Shown piece by piece: positions 7,168 through 14,673 of a DNA stretch of 64,000 nt (position 1 is its first letter; each line of letters begins with the position of its first letter). The notes under the pieces are model-generated. The model saw only the letters and a program-made list of their open reading frames with translations, did not search any database and was not told where the DNA came from. The translations under genes were made by a program, and so were the position numbers. Origin of the DNA: Streptomyces zinciresistens K42 (GTDB lineage Bacteria > Actinomycetota > Actinomycetes > Streptomycetales > Streptomycetaceae); NCBI RefSeq assembly GCF_000225525.1, contig NZ_AGBF01000017.1, forward strand, positions 1 through 64,000, read 5' to 3'.

Positions 7168-8533
7168 CGAGAGCCCTCAGGACCTCAGCAGGACCGCGTA
7201 CGACCACTTGTGGATGCACTTCACGCGGATGTCCTCCTACGAGAAGGCGCCCGTCCCGACCATCGTCCGGGGCGAGGGCACCTACATCTGGGACGACCAG
7301 GGCAAGCGCTACCTCGACGGCCTCGCCGGGCTGTTCGTGGTCCAGGCGGGCCACGGCCGCGTCGAGCTGGCCGAGACCGCCTTCAAGCAGGCCCAGGAGC
7401 TGGCGTTCTTCCCGATCTGGTCCTACGCGCACCCGAAGGCCGTGGAGCTGGCCGACCGCCTCGCCGCGCACGCGCCGGGCGACATCAACAAGGTCTTCTT
7501 CACCACCGGCGGCGGTGAGGCGGTGGAGACCGCCTGGAAGCTCGCCAAGCAGTACTTCAAGCTGGTCGGCAAGCCCACCAAGCACAAGGTGATCTCCCGC
7601 GCGGTGGCCTACCACGGCACCCCGCAGGGCGCCCTGTCCATCACCGGCCTCCCGGCCCTCAAGGCCCCGTTCGAGCCGCTGGTGCCCGGCGCCCACAAGG
7701 TCCCCAACACCAACATCTACCGCGCCCCGATCCACGGCGACGACCCCGTGGCCTTCGGCCGCTGGGCCGCCGACCAGATCGAGCAGCAGATCCTCTTCGA
7801 GGGCCCCGACACGGTCGCCGCGGTCTTCCTGGAGCCCGTGCAGAACGCGGGCGGCTGCTTCCCGCCCCCGCCCGGCTACTTCCAGCGGGTGCGCGAGATC
7901 TGCGACCAGTACGACGTGCTGCTCGTCTCGGACGAGGTCATCTGCGCCTTCGGGCGGCTGGGCACGATGTTCGCCTGCGACAAGTTCGGCTACGTCCCGG
8001 ACATGATCACCTGCGCCAAGGGCATGACCTCGGGCTACTCCCCCATCGGCGCCTGCCTGGTCTCCGACCGCATCGCCGAGCCGTTCTACAAGGGCGACAA
8101 CACCTTCCTGCACGGCTACACCTTCGGCGGCCACCCGGTGTCGGCCGCGGTCGGCCTCGCCAACCTCGACCTGTTCGAGCGCGAGAACCTCAACCAGCAC
8201 GTCCTCGACAACGAGGCCGCCTTCCGCGGCACGCTCGACAAGCTCCACGACCTGCCGATCGTCGGCGACGTCCGCGGCAACGGCTTCTTCTACGGCATCG
8301 AGCTGGTCAAGGACAAGGCCACCAAGGAGTCCTTCAACGACGAGGAGACCGAGCGCGTCCTGTACGGCTTCCTCTCCAAGAAGCTCTTCGAGAACGGCCT
8401 GTACTGCCGTGCCGACGACCGCGGCGACCCGGTCATCCAGCTCGCCCCGCCGCTGATCTCCAACCAGGAGACCTTCGACGAGATCGAGCAGATCCTGCGC
8501 GGGACGCTGTCGGAGGCGTGGACCAAGCTCTGA
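7160..8533 (+). CDS. Class III PLP-dependent aminotransferase
   Basis: This 457-aa protein has the fold-type I class III transaminase pattern: TTGGGEAVETAWKLA for phosphate binding near residue 115, SDEVICAFGRLG with the PLP-pyridine Asp near 255, and the Schiff-base Lys in CAKGMTSGYSP near 285. The family uses pyruvate or 2-oxoglutarate as acceptor and omega-amines such as putrescine or beta-alanine as donor. With an aminobutyraldehyde dehydrogenase and a PotD-like protein adjacent, it probably converts putrescine to 4-aminobutanal. GTG at 7160 follows GAGGAC. The gene ends in a strong terminator hairpin. Confidence 0.92.
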   Translation: MSTESPQDLSRTAYDHLWMHFTRMSSYEKAPVPTIVRGEGTYIWDDQGKRYLDGLAGLFVVQAGHGRVELAETAFKQAQELAFFPIWSYAHPKAVELADRLAAHAPGDINKVFFTTGGGEAVETAWKLAKQYFKLVGKPTKHKVISRAVAYHGTPQGALSITGLPALKAPFEPLVPGAHKVPNTNIYRAPIHGDDPVAFGRWAADQIEQQILFEGPDTVAAVFLEPVQNAGGCFPPPPGYFQRVREICDQYDVLLVSDEVICAFGRLGTMFACDKFGYVPDMITCAKGMTSGYSPIGACLVSDRIAEPFYKGDNTFLHGYTFGGHPVSAAVGLANLDLFERENLNQHVLDNEAAFRGTLDKLHDLPIVGDVRGNGFFYGIELVKDKATKESFNDEETERVLYGFLSKKLFENGLYCRADDRGDPVIQLAPPLISNQETFDEIEQILRGTLSEAWTKL

Positions 8534-8548
8534 CCCGACGCGGTCCGG

Positions 8549-8593
8549 CGGCGGGGGTGCGCCCGTAGGAGTGAGAAGGGCGCACCCCCGCCG
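8549..8593 (+). terminator. Strong hairpin terminator after the aminotransferase gene
   Basis: A perfect 16-bp inverted repeat, CGGCGGGGGTGCGCCC and its complement, with a 13-nt loop begins 15 bp after the stop codon. There is no clear T tract, which is common in Streptomyces. Confidence 0.75.
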
Positions 8594-8657
8594 CGTGCTG
8601 TCCGGCGTCCGGCGGCTCGATCCTTAGCGTGCCTGGTAACCGATCGGCCCTGTCCTC

Positions 8658-8677
8658 GTTCCCCCGCACGGGGGAAC
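8658..8677. repeat. Perfect hairpin upstream of the ABC transporter gene
   Basis: GTTCCCCC-GCAC-GGGGGAAC is a perfect 8-bp inverted repeat with a 4-nt loop, 38 bp before the ATG. It could be an operator or a leader hairpin. Confidence 0.5.
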
Positions 8678-8714
8678 GGCACGGGAACTACGGATCTGAA
8701 CCGAGGTGTACGCC

Positions 8715-9455
8715 ATGGTGGCTCCGCCGGACAACGACGTGCTCTGGGCACGTGCCCTGCACTTCTCGTACCGCGACGGCTCGCCCGCGCTCAGCGGGGT
8801 CTCGCTCGGTGTGCAGCAGGGCGAGATCCTCGCCGTCACCGGCCCGCGCGGCAGCGGCAAGACGGCCCTCCTGCGCTGTCTGTCGGGCCAGGCCCCGGCG
8901 CGGCAGGGCGAGATCTGGTTCAACAGCGTCCCGGTGCACACCATGGGCGCGCAGGCCCGCGAACGGCTGCGCCGCGACCGCTTCGCCTGGATCGACCCCA
9001 CCCCCTCGCTCGTGCCCGAGCTGAACGTCTGGGAGAACGCCGCGCTGCCCCTGATGCTGCGCGGCACGGGCCGGCGCCGCGCCAAGACGGCCGCGACGGA
9101 GTGGCTGGAGCGCCTGGACATCGGCGCGCTGGCCCGCAAGCGCCCGCACCAGCTGGTCCGGGCCGAACGCCAGCGCGTCAGCATCGCCCGCGCGCTGGCC
9201 CCGGCGCCGACCGTGCTGTTCGCCGACGAGCCGACGGCTCCCCTGCACCGCGCCGACCGCACCCAGGTGCTGCGCACCCTGACCAACGCCGCCCGCTCGC
9301 ACGGCGTCACCGTCGTCCTGGCCGGCCAGGACGCGGAGAGCGCGGCCTTCGCCGACCGCACCCTCACCCTCCTGGACGGACGCCGGGTGAACACGGTGCA
9401 CCTGCCGCCCGTCACCGAGCCGGAAGGCCGCGCCGCGTGCTCGCTCTCCGTCTGA
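8715..9455 (+). CDS. ABC transporter ATP-binding protein (MacB/LolD-like)
   Basis: This 246-aa ATPase has Walker A GPRGSGKT near residue 39 and Walker B VLFADEPTAPLH near 165. The normal LSGGQ signature is replaced by LVRAERQRVS, so the signature loop is degenerate although the RQR flank and downstream ARALA remain. Its closest look is the MacB/LolD group that drives FtsX-like permeases. The ATG at 8715 follows GAGG by 8 bp; an in-frame GTG at 8706 is less likely. Its end overlaps the permease gene by 19 bp, so the two are translationally coupled. Confidence 0.85.
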   Translation: MVAPPDNDVLWARALHFSYRDGSPALSGVSLGVQQGEILAVTGPRGSGKTALLRCLSGQAPARQGEIWFNSVPVHTMGAQARERLRRDRFAWIDPTPSLVPELNVWENAALPLMLRGTGRRRAKTAATEWLERLDIGALARKRPHQLVRAERQRVSIARALAPAPTVLFADEPTAPLHRADRTQVLRTLTNAARSHGVTVVLAGQDAESAAFADRTLTLLDGRRVNTVHLPPVTEPEGRAACSLSV

Positions 9456-10807
9456 GCCGCGGCGCCCGGCCCGCCGTACAGCTGCGCCGGCTGCTGGTCG
9501 CGGCCGCGTCGGCGGGCACCGGCTTCCTGCTGCTGTGCGCCCTCGGCTACGCCATGTCCCACCCGGAGTCCCCCGCCGAGGCGAGCCTGCGGCTGGTCTG
9601 GTGCCTGCCCCCGCTGGCCTCGACGATCCACTTCGCGGCGGCGGTGGCCCGCACCGACCCCGGCACCCGGCCCCGGCCCGGTCTCGACGCCGTCGGCCTC
9701 GGCCCGCTGCGCCTCACGCTGCTCTCGGCCGCCACGACGGCCCTGGCCTGCGCCCTCGGCTCGATGCTGGCGCTGCTGGTCTTCCTGCACCTGCGGGGCG
9801 ACCTGACGGGCATGCCCTTCGACGGGGCCGCCGCCGCGTCCCTGGCGGCGGACAGCCCGCTGCCCCTGCCCGCGGCGCTCACCCTGCTCGCCCTGGTCCC
9901 GGTGACCGCGTCGGCGGCGGTGGCCGTGGTGCTGCGCCCCGGGGAGCCCGTCGCGGCCCGCACCGGGGCGGCGGGACCGCTCCCCCGCGTCGGCGGACAC
10001 GACAGGCCCGGACGCCGGGAGACGTTCGGCGCGTACGGCCGGTTCGGCGCGCGCCGGCGGCGCGGCGAACCCGCCGCCGCCGAGGTGAACGGGGCCGCGC
10101 CCGCCGGGGAGGCGCCCGCAGACGCGCTCACCGCAGACGGGCGCTCTCCGGACCGGCCCGAGGAGGAGTCGGCGCGGCTGCCGGGGCCGGTCCCGCCGCG
10201 CCCGGCCCCCAGGGGCCTGCCGTGGGGTGTCGCGGTCCTCGCGGCGGGACTCGCCGTGGAGAGCTACGCCGCCCGCGCGGGCGACGGCGGCCCGGTCCTG
10301 CCCGCCGCACTGCCCACCGGGCCGACCGGCGTCCTGGCCGGCTGGCTGCTCACCGCCCTGGGGCTCGCCCTGGCCGCGCCCGGCCTCACCCACCTGTGCG
10401 GCCGCCTCGTGCAGGCCGTGCGCCCGGGGCCGCTGCGTCTCCTGGCGGGCCGCGGGCTGATGGCGGAGGCCACCCGGATCGGCCGCCCGCTCGGCGTGGT
10501 GTGCGCGGTGGCCTCCGCCGCGTACGCGAGCGCCCTGGTCTCCGGTGACGCGGCCTCCGCCGCCTTCGGCCCGCTCAGCACGCTCGGCGCCGTCGTCGTC
10601 ATCGGCTGCGCGGTGGCGACCCTGCTCACGGCAGCCGTCGAGGCCAGGCAGGACCGCGCCGACACCACGGCCGCCCTGCTGCGCCTCGGCGCCCCGACCG
10701 CGACGCTCCGCAACGCCGCCGTGCTGCGCGCCTGCGCCCTGCTCCTGCTGTTCGTCCCGCTGACTCTGGCCGTGGCCCACCTGGCGGCCCTGCCCCTGGC
10801 ACGCTGA
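9437..10807 (+). CDS. ABC transporter permease (FtsX-like), partner of the preceding ATPase
   Basis: This 456-aa protein has hydrophobic segments near residues 18-40, 52-65, 85-110, 137-158, 255-275, 290-312, 345-370, 376-400 and 430-452. A Pro/Ala/Arg/Glu-rich cytoplasmic or extracellular linker of roughly 90 residues lies between about 160 and 250. The start codon GTG lies inside the end of the ATPase gene. The arrangement suits a two-component exporter or a regulator-coupled FtsX-type permease. The substrate is unknown. No domain can be named with more precision from sequence alone. Confidence 0.75.
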   Translation: MLALRLSRGARPAVQLRRLLVAAASAGTGFLLLCALGYAMSHPESPAEASLRLVWCLPPLASTIHFAAAVARTDPGTRPRPGLDAVGLGPLRLTLLSAATTALACALGSMLALLVFLHLRGDLTGMPFDGAAAASLAADSPLPLPAALTLLALVPVTASAAVAVVLRPGEPVAARTGAAGPLPRVGGHDRPGRRETFGAYGRFGARRRRGEPAAAEVNGAAPAGEAPADALTADGRSPDRPEEESARLPGPVPPRPAPRGLPWGVAVLAAGLAVESYAARAGDGGPVLPAALPTGPTGVLAGWLLTALGLALAAPGLTHLCGRLVQAVRPGPLRLLAGRGLMAEATRIGRPLGVVCAVASAAYASALVSGDAASAAFGPLSTLGAVVVIGCAVATLLTAAVEARQDRADTTAALLRLGAPTATLRNAAVLRACALLLLFVPLTLAVAHLAALPLAR

Positions 10808-10926
10808 CGCCCGCGCGGAACGCACGCCGGGCCCGTGGGAAAAAGGCCGCCGGGCCGCGATGAGTTCCGGCGCCGGGCCCGGTCTACCCCTGCGTACAGC
10901 GACCACCCCGATGGGAGAGACCTACG

Positions 10927-11346
10927 ATGAGCGCCCCCGCCTACCAGCAGATGATCTTCGTGAACCTGCCCGTGAACGACCTCGACGCCTCGAAGAAGTT
11001 CTTCACCGGGCTGGGCTTCTCGATCAACGCGCAGTTCAGCGACGACAAAGCGGCGTCCGTGGTGATCAGCGACACCATCGTGGCGATGCTGCTGACCAAG
11101 CCGTTCTACGCGACCTTCACCAAGAAGGACATCGCCGACGCCGCGACCACCAGCGAGGTGCTGCTCTGCCTGAGCGCCGAGAGCCGCGAGAAGGTGGACG
11201 AGCTGGTCGAGAAGGCCGCCGCGGCCGGCGGCACGGTCTCGGACCAGGTGCAGGACCCGGGCTTCATGTACGGCCGCGCCTTCGACGACCTCGACGGCCA
11301 CACCTGGGAGGTCGTCTGGATGGACCCGGCGGCCGTCGAGGGCTGA
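10927..11346 (+). CDS. VOC (glyoxalase/bleomycin-resistance fold) family protein
   Basis: This 139-aa protein is a single vicinal-oxygen-chelate domain pair: an opening strand MIFVNLPVNDLDASKKFF, a central region and a closing DLDGHTWEVVWMDP with the His/Glu metal-site pattern. Similar small Streptomyces proteins are annotated as glyoxalase-like or extradiol-dioxygenase-like, with no defined substrate. It begins with ATG after GGGAGAG. It is followed by a perfect hairpin, so it is probably monocistronic. Confidence 0.85.
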   Translation: MSAPAYQQMIFVNLPVNDLDASKKFFTGLGFSINAQFSDDKAASVVISDTIVAMLLTKPFYATFTKKDIADAATTSEVLLCLSAESREKVDELVEKAAAAGGTVSDQVQDPGFMYGRAFDDLDGHTWEVVWMDPAAVEG

Positions 11347-11367
11347 GGACGGCAACGGCACGCGGCA

Positions 11368-11398
11368 CCCGGCGCCCGGTGCCGAGCCGGGCGCCGGG
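11368..11398 (+). terminator. Hairpin terminator after the VOC gene
   Basis: CCCGGCGCCCGG pairs perfectly with CCGGGCGCCGGG across a 7-nt loop, about 20 bp after the stop codon. Confidence 0.65.
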
Positions 11399-11421
11399 CG
11401 GGCCTCGCGGCCGCGGCCCTG

Positions 11422-11492
11422 GGGCGTGTCCCGGAAGCAGCGTCGTCTGCAGGGCAGACGGGACTGGCAGAAGGGACTTCCGAAACACGCCC
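11422..11492. mobile_element. MITE-like miniature inverted-repeat element
   Basis: Sixteen-bp terminal arms GGGCGTGTCCCGGAAG and CTTCCGAAACACGCCC match as an inverted repeat at 14 of 16 positions and bracket only about 71 bp. A second internal hairpin, CGTCTGC-AGG-GCAGACG, lies at 11444-11460. The termini resemble the GGGCGTGT-type ends seen on Streptomyces insertion sequences and their non-autonomous derivatives. There is no room for a transposase. It lies just upstream of the LOG-like gene and may carry its promoter or block read-through. Confidence 0.5.
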
Positions 11493-11497
11493 TAGCA

Positions 11498-11524
11498 TGG
11501 GCGGGTGCAGACGATGCCCGCCCA
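11498..11524 (+). promoter_or_regulatory. Hairpin enclosing the start codon of the LOG-like gene
   Basis: TGGGCGGG and CCCGCCCA form a perfect 8-bp inverted repeat around the region that holds both candidate start codons (GTG 11505, ATG 11514). In mRNA it would mask initiation. Confidence 0.4.
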
Positions 11525-12626
11525 CGCGGCCCACCACGACGACCGCGAGATAGAGACGCTGGAGGAGTTCGACGCGACCGTCTCGGCGCGCGGCACCCTG
11601 GCCGGATTCCGGGTCCAGGCAGTCGACCTGACGGACCGTACGCGCGAACTGCTCACGACGGACACCACGGGAGCCGTCTTCCTCGGCTGCCCGATGCGCG
11701 AGGAGGCCGCGGCCAAGGTCCGCTCCGGCGGCGCCCTGGTCTTCCCGCCCGTCCCGGACCTGCCCTTCGATCCGTACCGCGGCCTGCTGTACTCCCCCGA
11801 CGACCTCTTCGCCTCCCTTGCCGACGGCTACGAGAGCACTCCCGACGCCCGCGCCCACGCCTGGTTCCAGCGGACCAGGGGCGACCGCGACGTGTACGCG
11901 TCGATGCTGCGCGCGGTACACGACGACTCCGTCTCGGACGCCCTGGACGAACTCCTGTCGGGCGCCCGGGTGGTGGGGGTGATGGGCGGCCACGCGATGC
12001 TGCGCGGCACGCCCGAGTACGAGGGCGCCGCGCGGCTCGGCCGGGAGCTGGCCCGCTCGGGTCTGACGGTCGCCACCGGCGGCGGGCCGGGCGCGATGGA
12101 GGCGGCCAACCTCGGCGCGTGGGCGGCCCCGTTCGACGACGGGACCCTCGGCGAGGCGCTGCGCATCCTGGCGAAGGCGCCCCGGTTCGCCCCCTCGGTG
12201 ACCGAGTGGGCGGCGGCCGCGTTCGAGGTCCGCGCGCGCTGGCCGCGGGGCGGGCGCTCCGTCGGCATCCCGACCTGGTTCTACGGCCACGAGCCGCCGA
12301 ACCCGTTCGCGTCCCACATCGCCAAGTACTTCGCCAACGCCACCCGCGAGGACGGGCTGCTCGCGCGGTCGAACGCGGGTGTCGTCTTCCTCCCGGGAGC
12401 CGCCGGAACACTCCAGGAGATCTTCGACAACGCGACGCCGAACTACTACGAGTCGCGCGGCGAACCCACGCCCATGGTCCTGGTCGGCCGGGCGCACTGG
12501 ACCGAGACCCTGCCCGCCTGGCCGCTGCTGCGATCCCTCGCGCGCGGGCGCTCGATGGAGGCCCGGATCGCCCTCGTCGACCGGATCGACGAGGCTCCGG
12601 ACGCCTTGAAACGTCTGGGCGGTTAA
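11505..12626 (+). CDS. LOG-family nucleotide-binding protein (lysine-decarboxylase-like fold)
   Basis: This 373-aa protein has a Rossmann-type LOG core. GVMGGH near residue 160 and TGGGPGAMEAAN near 193 match the phosphate-binding loop, and PGAAGTLQEIFD near 302 is a variant of PGGxGTxxE, with the second Gly replaced by Ala. LOG enzymes cleave cytokinin or nucleotide 5'-monophosphates. This member is much longer than the 190-aa classical type, with about 130 extra N-terminal residues, so its activity is open. Start is GTG 11505 or ATG 11514, neither with a strong ribosome-binding site. Confidence 0.8.
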   Translation: MQTMPAHAAHHDDREIETLEEFDATVSARGTLAGFRVQAVDLTDRTRELLTTDTTGAVFLGCPMREEAAAKVRSGGALVFPPVPDLPFDPYRGLLYSPDDLFASLADGYESTPDARAHAWFQRTRGDRDVYASMLRAVHDDSVSDALDELLSGARVVGVMGGHAMLRGTPEYEGAARLGRELARSGLTVATGGGPGAMEAANLGAWAAPFDDGTLGEALRILAKAPRFAPSVTEWAAAAFEVRARWPRGGRSVGIPTWFYGHEPPNPFASHIAKYFANATREDGLLARSNAGVVFLPGAAGTLQEIFDNATPNYYESRGEPTPMVLVGRAHWTETLPAWPLLRSLARGRSMEARIALVDRIDEAPDALKRLGG

Positions 12627-12664
12627 TAAGACGGCAAAGCCAACGCCCTTAGGCTGCCTACGCG

Positions 12665-12692
12665 TTGACATTGCTTATGCGACGCTTATAGA
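12665..12692 (+). promoter_or_regulatory. Near-consensus promoter for the LAETG surface protein
   Basis: TTGACA is followed after 16 bp by TATAGA. This is the closest match to the vegetative consensus noticed in the window and lies about 85 bp before the GTG start. Confidence 0.75.
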
Positions 12693-12776
12693 CCTGTGAG
12701 TCTCCCGGGGCCGGCGGTGTCGCGTCACCGGCCTCGCCGAACCCCCCTCAGTGGTGCACCTCCCGTAAGGACAAAC

Positions 12777-13490
12777 GTGTCCATAGACCGCCGTACCGTC
12801 GCGCGTTCCGTGCGCGCGCTGGGCGTGGCCTCCGCCGCGGCCGCGCTCACCCTCTCCGTCGCGGGCAGCGCGCTCGCCTGCGACATCAGGGACTTCTCCG
12901 CCGAAGCCAAGTGCGACGGCGCGAAAGGCGTCATCACCGTGACCGACGTGGACGCCAGCGGAGTCCAGGCCACCGTGACCGTCTTCCTGCAGAACAACGG
13001 CGCCGACCTGAAGAAGGTCGGCGTGCAGAAGGTCAAGGGCTCGCGCGAAGGCAAGACGATCACCTTCGCCGAGGACTGGGAGCCGAACGCCGAGTACCGG
13101 GTGCGCGTCGAGGCAGCCGGCTACGTCAACGCGGACATCAAGCCGAACCTGACGACGCCGTCGACGGCGTGCACCAAGGACGGGGAGAAGCCGCCCGCCT
13201 CGTCCGCCTCCCCGACCCCGTCGGACTCCGCGTCCGCCTCGGCCCCGGCCTCCGCCTCGGCCCCGGCCGAGGAGAGCGAGTCGCCGGCGCCCTCGCAGAG
13301 CGGGAGCACCGCGCCCGCGGAGAGCGCGAGCAACGCCCCGTCCCCGGCGGTCGGCGACTCCAACCTCGCGGAGACCGGGGCGGGTTCCAACACCGGGCTG
13401 ATCGCCGGTATCGCGGTCGCGCTCGTCGCGGTCGGCGGTGGCGCGGTCTTCTTCGGGCTGCGCCGCCGCGGAGCGAACAGCGACCGCTGA
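12777..13490 (+). CDS. LAETG-anchored surface protein (sortase E substrate)
   Basis: This 237-aa protein has a signal peptide ending near SALA at residue 33 and a small secreted domain of about 100 residues that starts with Cys and contains three Cys in total. A Ser/Pro/Ala/Glu-rich wall-spanning linker follows. The C-terminus carries LAETG near residue 198, a hydrophobic helix and the tail [11 protein letters not shown]. LAxTG is the motif used by class E sortases of Streptomyces, so it should be covalently attached to peptidoglycan. The secreted domain is not recognised. GTG at 12777 is chosen for AAGGA just upstream; the frame is open 27 codons further but lacks a site. Confidence 0.85.
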   Translation: MSIDRRTVARSVRALGVASAAAALTLSVAGSALACDIRDFSAEAKCDGAKGVITVTDVDASGVQATVTVFLQNNGADLKKVGVQKVKGSREGKTITFAEDWEPNAEYRVRVEAAGYVNADIKPNLTTPSTACTKDGEKPPASSASPTPSDSASASAPASASAPAEESESPAPSQSGSTAPAESASNAPSPAVGDSNLAETGAGSNTGLIAGIAVALVAVGGGAVFFGLRRRGANSDR

Positions 13491-13514
13491 CACGCGCCCG
13501 CCCGGCAGCGTCGT

Positions 13515-13541
13515 GGCCCGTCCCCGCACCGGGGGCGGGCC
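13515..13541 (+). terminator. Hairpin terminator after the LAETG gene
   Basis: GGCCCGTCCCCG pairs with CGGGGGCGGGCC with one G-T pair. It lies 24 bp after the stop and before the convergent ATPase gene. Confidence 0.55.
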
Positions 13542-13635
13542 TCGGCCGTCTCGCGGACGGCCGTCGCCGCCGCGGGCCTGGTGGGCGATCTCGTCACGGT
13601 AGCGATCGTGTGCGAGCAGCGTCGCGGGCCGCACC

Positions 13636-14673
13636 CTACGCGGGCGCCGCTCCCCCGAGCACGACGGTTTCCGCCGCCTCGAACCGCACGCCGACAACGT
13701 CCCCGACCGCGGGCGCGTCCCGCAGCGCGCACGCCGCCTCCAGGCGGGGGGCGTCCGGCGGCTGGAGGGCGACGGCGACGTGCGTACCGCGGAACGTGCG
13801 CGCCGCGACCGTGCAGCGCAGCCCCTCGTCCGGGGCCACGAGCCGTACGCCGGCCGGCCGGACCAGCAGCGAGCGGGTGCCCTGCGCGGCGTCCTCACCG
13901 ACCGGCAGCTTGCCCCACGGGGTGTCGGCGGCCACCCCGGCGACGGTGCCCTCGACCACGTTGTCGAAGCCGAGGAAGCGGGCCACGAACGCGTCCGCCG
14001 GACGCTGCCACACCTCCAGCGGCGTACCGCTCTGCGCGACACGGCCGTCCCGCATCACCACCACCCGGTCGGCGAGCGCGAACGCCTCGCCCTGGTCGTG
14101 GGTCACCGCGAGCACGGTGGTGCCCAACCGCCCGAAGAGCTCGCGCAGTTCGACCACGAGCCGCTCCCGCAGCGAGCGGTCGAGCTGGCCCAGCGGCTCG
14201 TCCAGCATCAGCAGCCGCGGCCGGGGCGCGAGCGCGCGGGCGAGCGCCACCCGCTGCTGCTCCCCGCCCGAGAGCGAGGCGACGGCCCGGCCGGCCGCCC
14301 CGGGCAGCCCGACCAGATCGAGCAACTCCGCGACGCGCCGGGCCTGTTCGGCCTTGCCCGCACCGCGCATCCGCACCCCGAAGGCCACGTTGCCGCCGAC
14401 GTCCCGCTGCGGGAAGAGCTGATGGTCCTGGAACATCAGCCCCACCCCGCGCCGGTGGGCCGGCACGCCCGCCTGGTCCCGGCCGTCCAGCGCCACCCGT
14501 CCGGCGTCCAGGGGCTGGAGACCGGCGACGGCCCGCAGCATCGTCGACTTGCCGCTGCCGCTCGGCCCGAGCACGCACACGATCTCGTGCTCGGCGACCT
14601 CCAGGCCGACCGCGTCCAGCACCGCCCGCCCGCCGAAGCGCACGGTCGCGCCGTCGAGGCTCAGCAGACTCAT
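13636..14673 (-). CDS. ABC transporter ATPase, thiamine-type importer
   Basis: This 345-aa ATPase has Walker A GPSGSGKS near residue 37, signature LSGGEQQR near 134 and Walker B LLMLDEPLGQLD near 154. A C-terminal TOBE-like region (about 235-345) is typical of ThiQ/FbpC/PotA-type importers. The ATG lies immediately after the TAG of the permease gene with no spacer, so translation is coupled. The TPP riboswitch at the head of the operon argues for thiamine or a thiamine precursor as substrate. The last gene of the operon, it is convergent with the LAETG gene. Confidence 0.88.
   Translation of the reverse strand: MSLLSLDGATVRFGGRAVLDAVGLEVAEHEIVCVLGPSGSGKSTMLRAVAGLQPLDAGRVALDGRDQAGVPAHRRGVGLMFQDHQLFPQRDVGGNVAFGVRMRGAGKAEQARRVAELLDLVGLPGAAGRAVASLSGGEQQRVALARALAPRPRLLMLDEPLGQLDRSLRERLVVELRELFGRLGTTVLAVTHDQGEAFALADRVVVMRDGRVAQSGTPLEVWQRPADAFVARFLGFDNVVEGTVAGVAADTPWGKLPVGEDAAQGTRSLLVRPAGVRLVAPDEGLRCTVAARTFRGTHVAVALQPPDAPRLEAACALRDAPAVGDVVGVRFEAAETVVLGGAAPA

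Noticed and set aside
8624..10906. Minus-strand frame of 760 codons opposite the ABC transporter genes
   Set aside because: The plus-strand ATPase motifs and overlapping permease are clear. The antisense frame has no domain and low-complexity composition.
11422..11492. Simple transcription terminator
   Set aside because: The terminal arms are too far apart for an efficient terminator and a perfect terminator already lies at 11368-11398. The IS-like ends favour a MITE.
13121..13732. Minus-strand frame of 203 codons opposite the LAETG gene
   Set aside because: The LAETG protein is clearly encoded on the plus strand with signal peptide, anchor motif and promoter.
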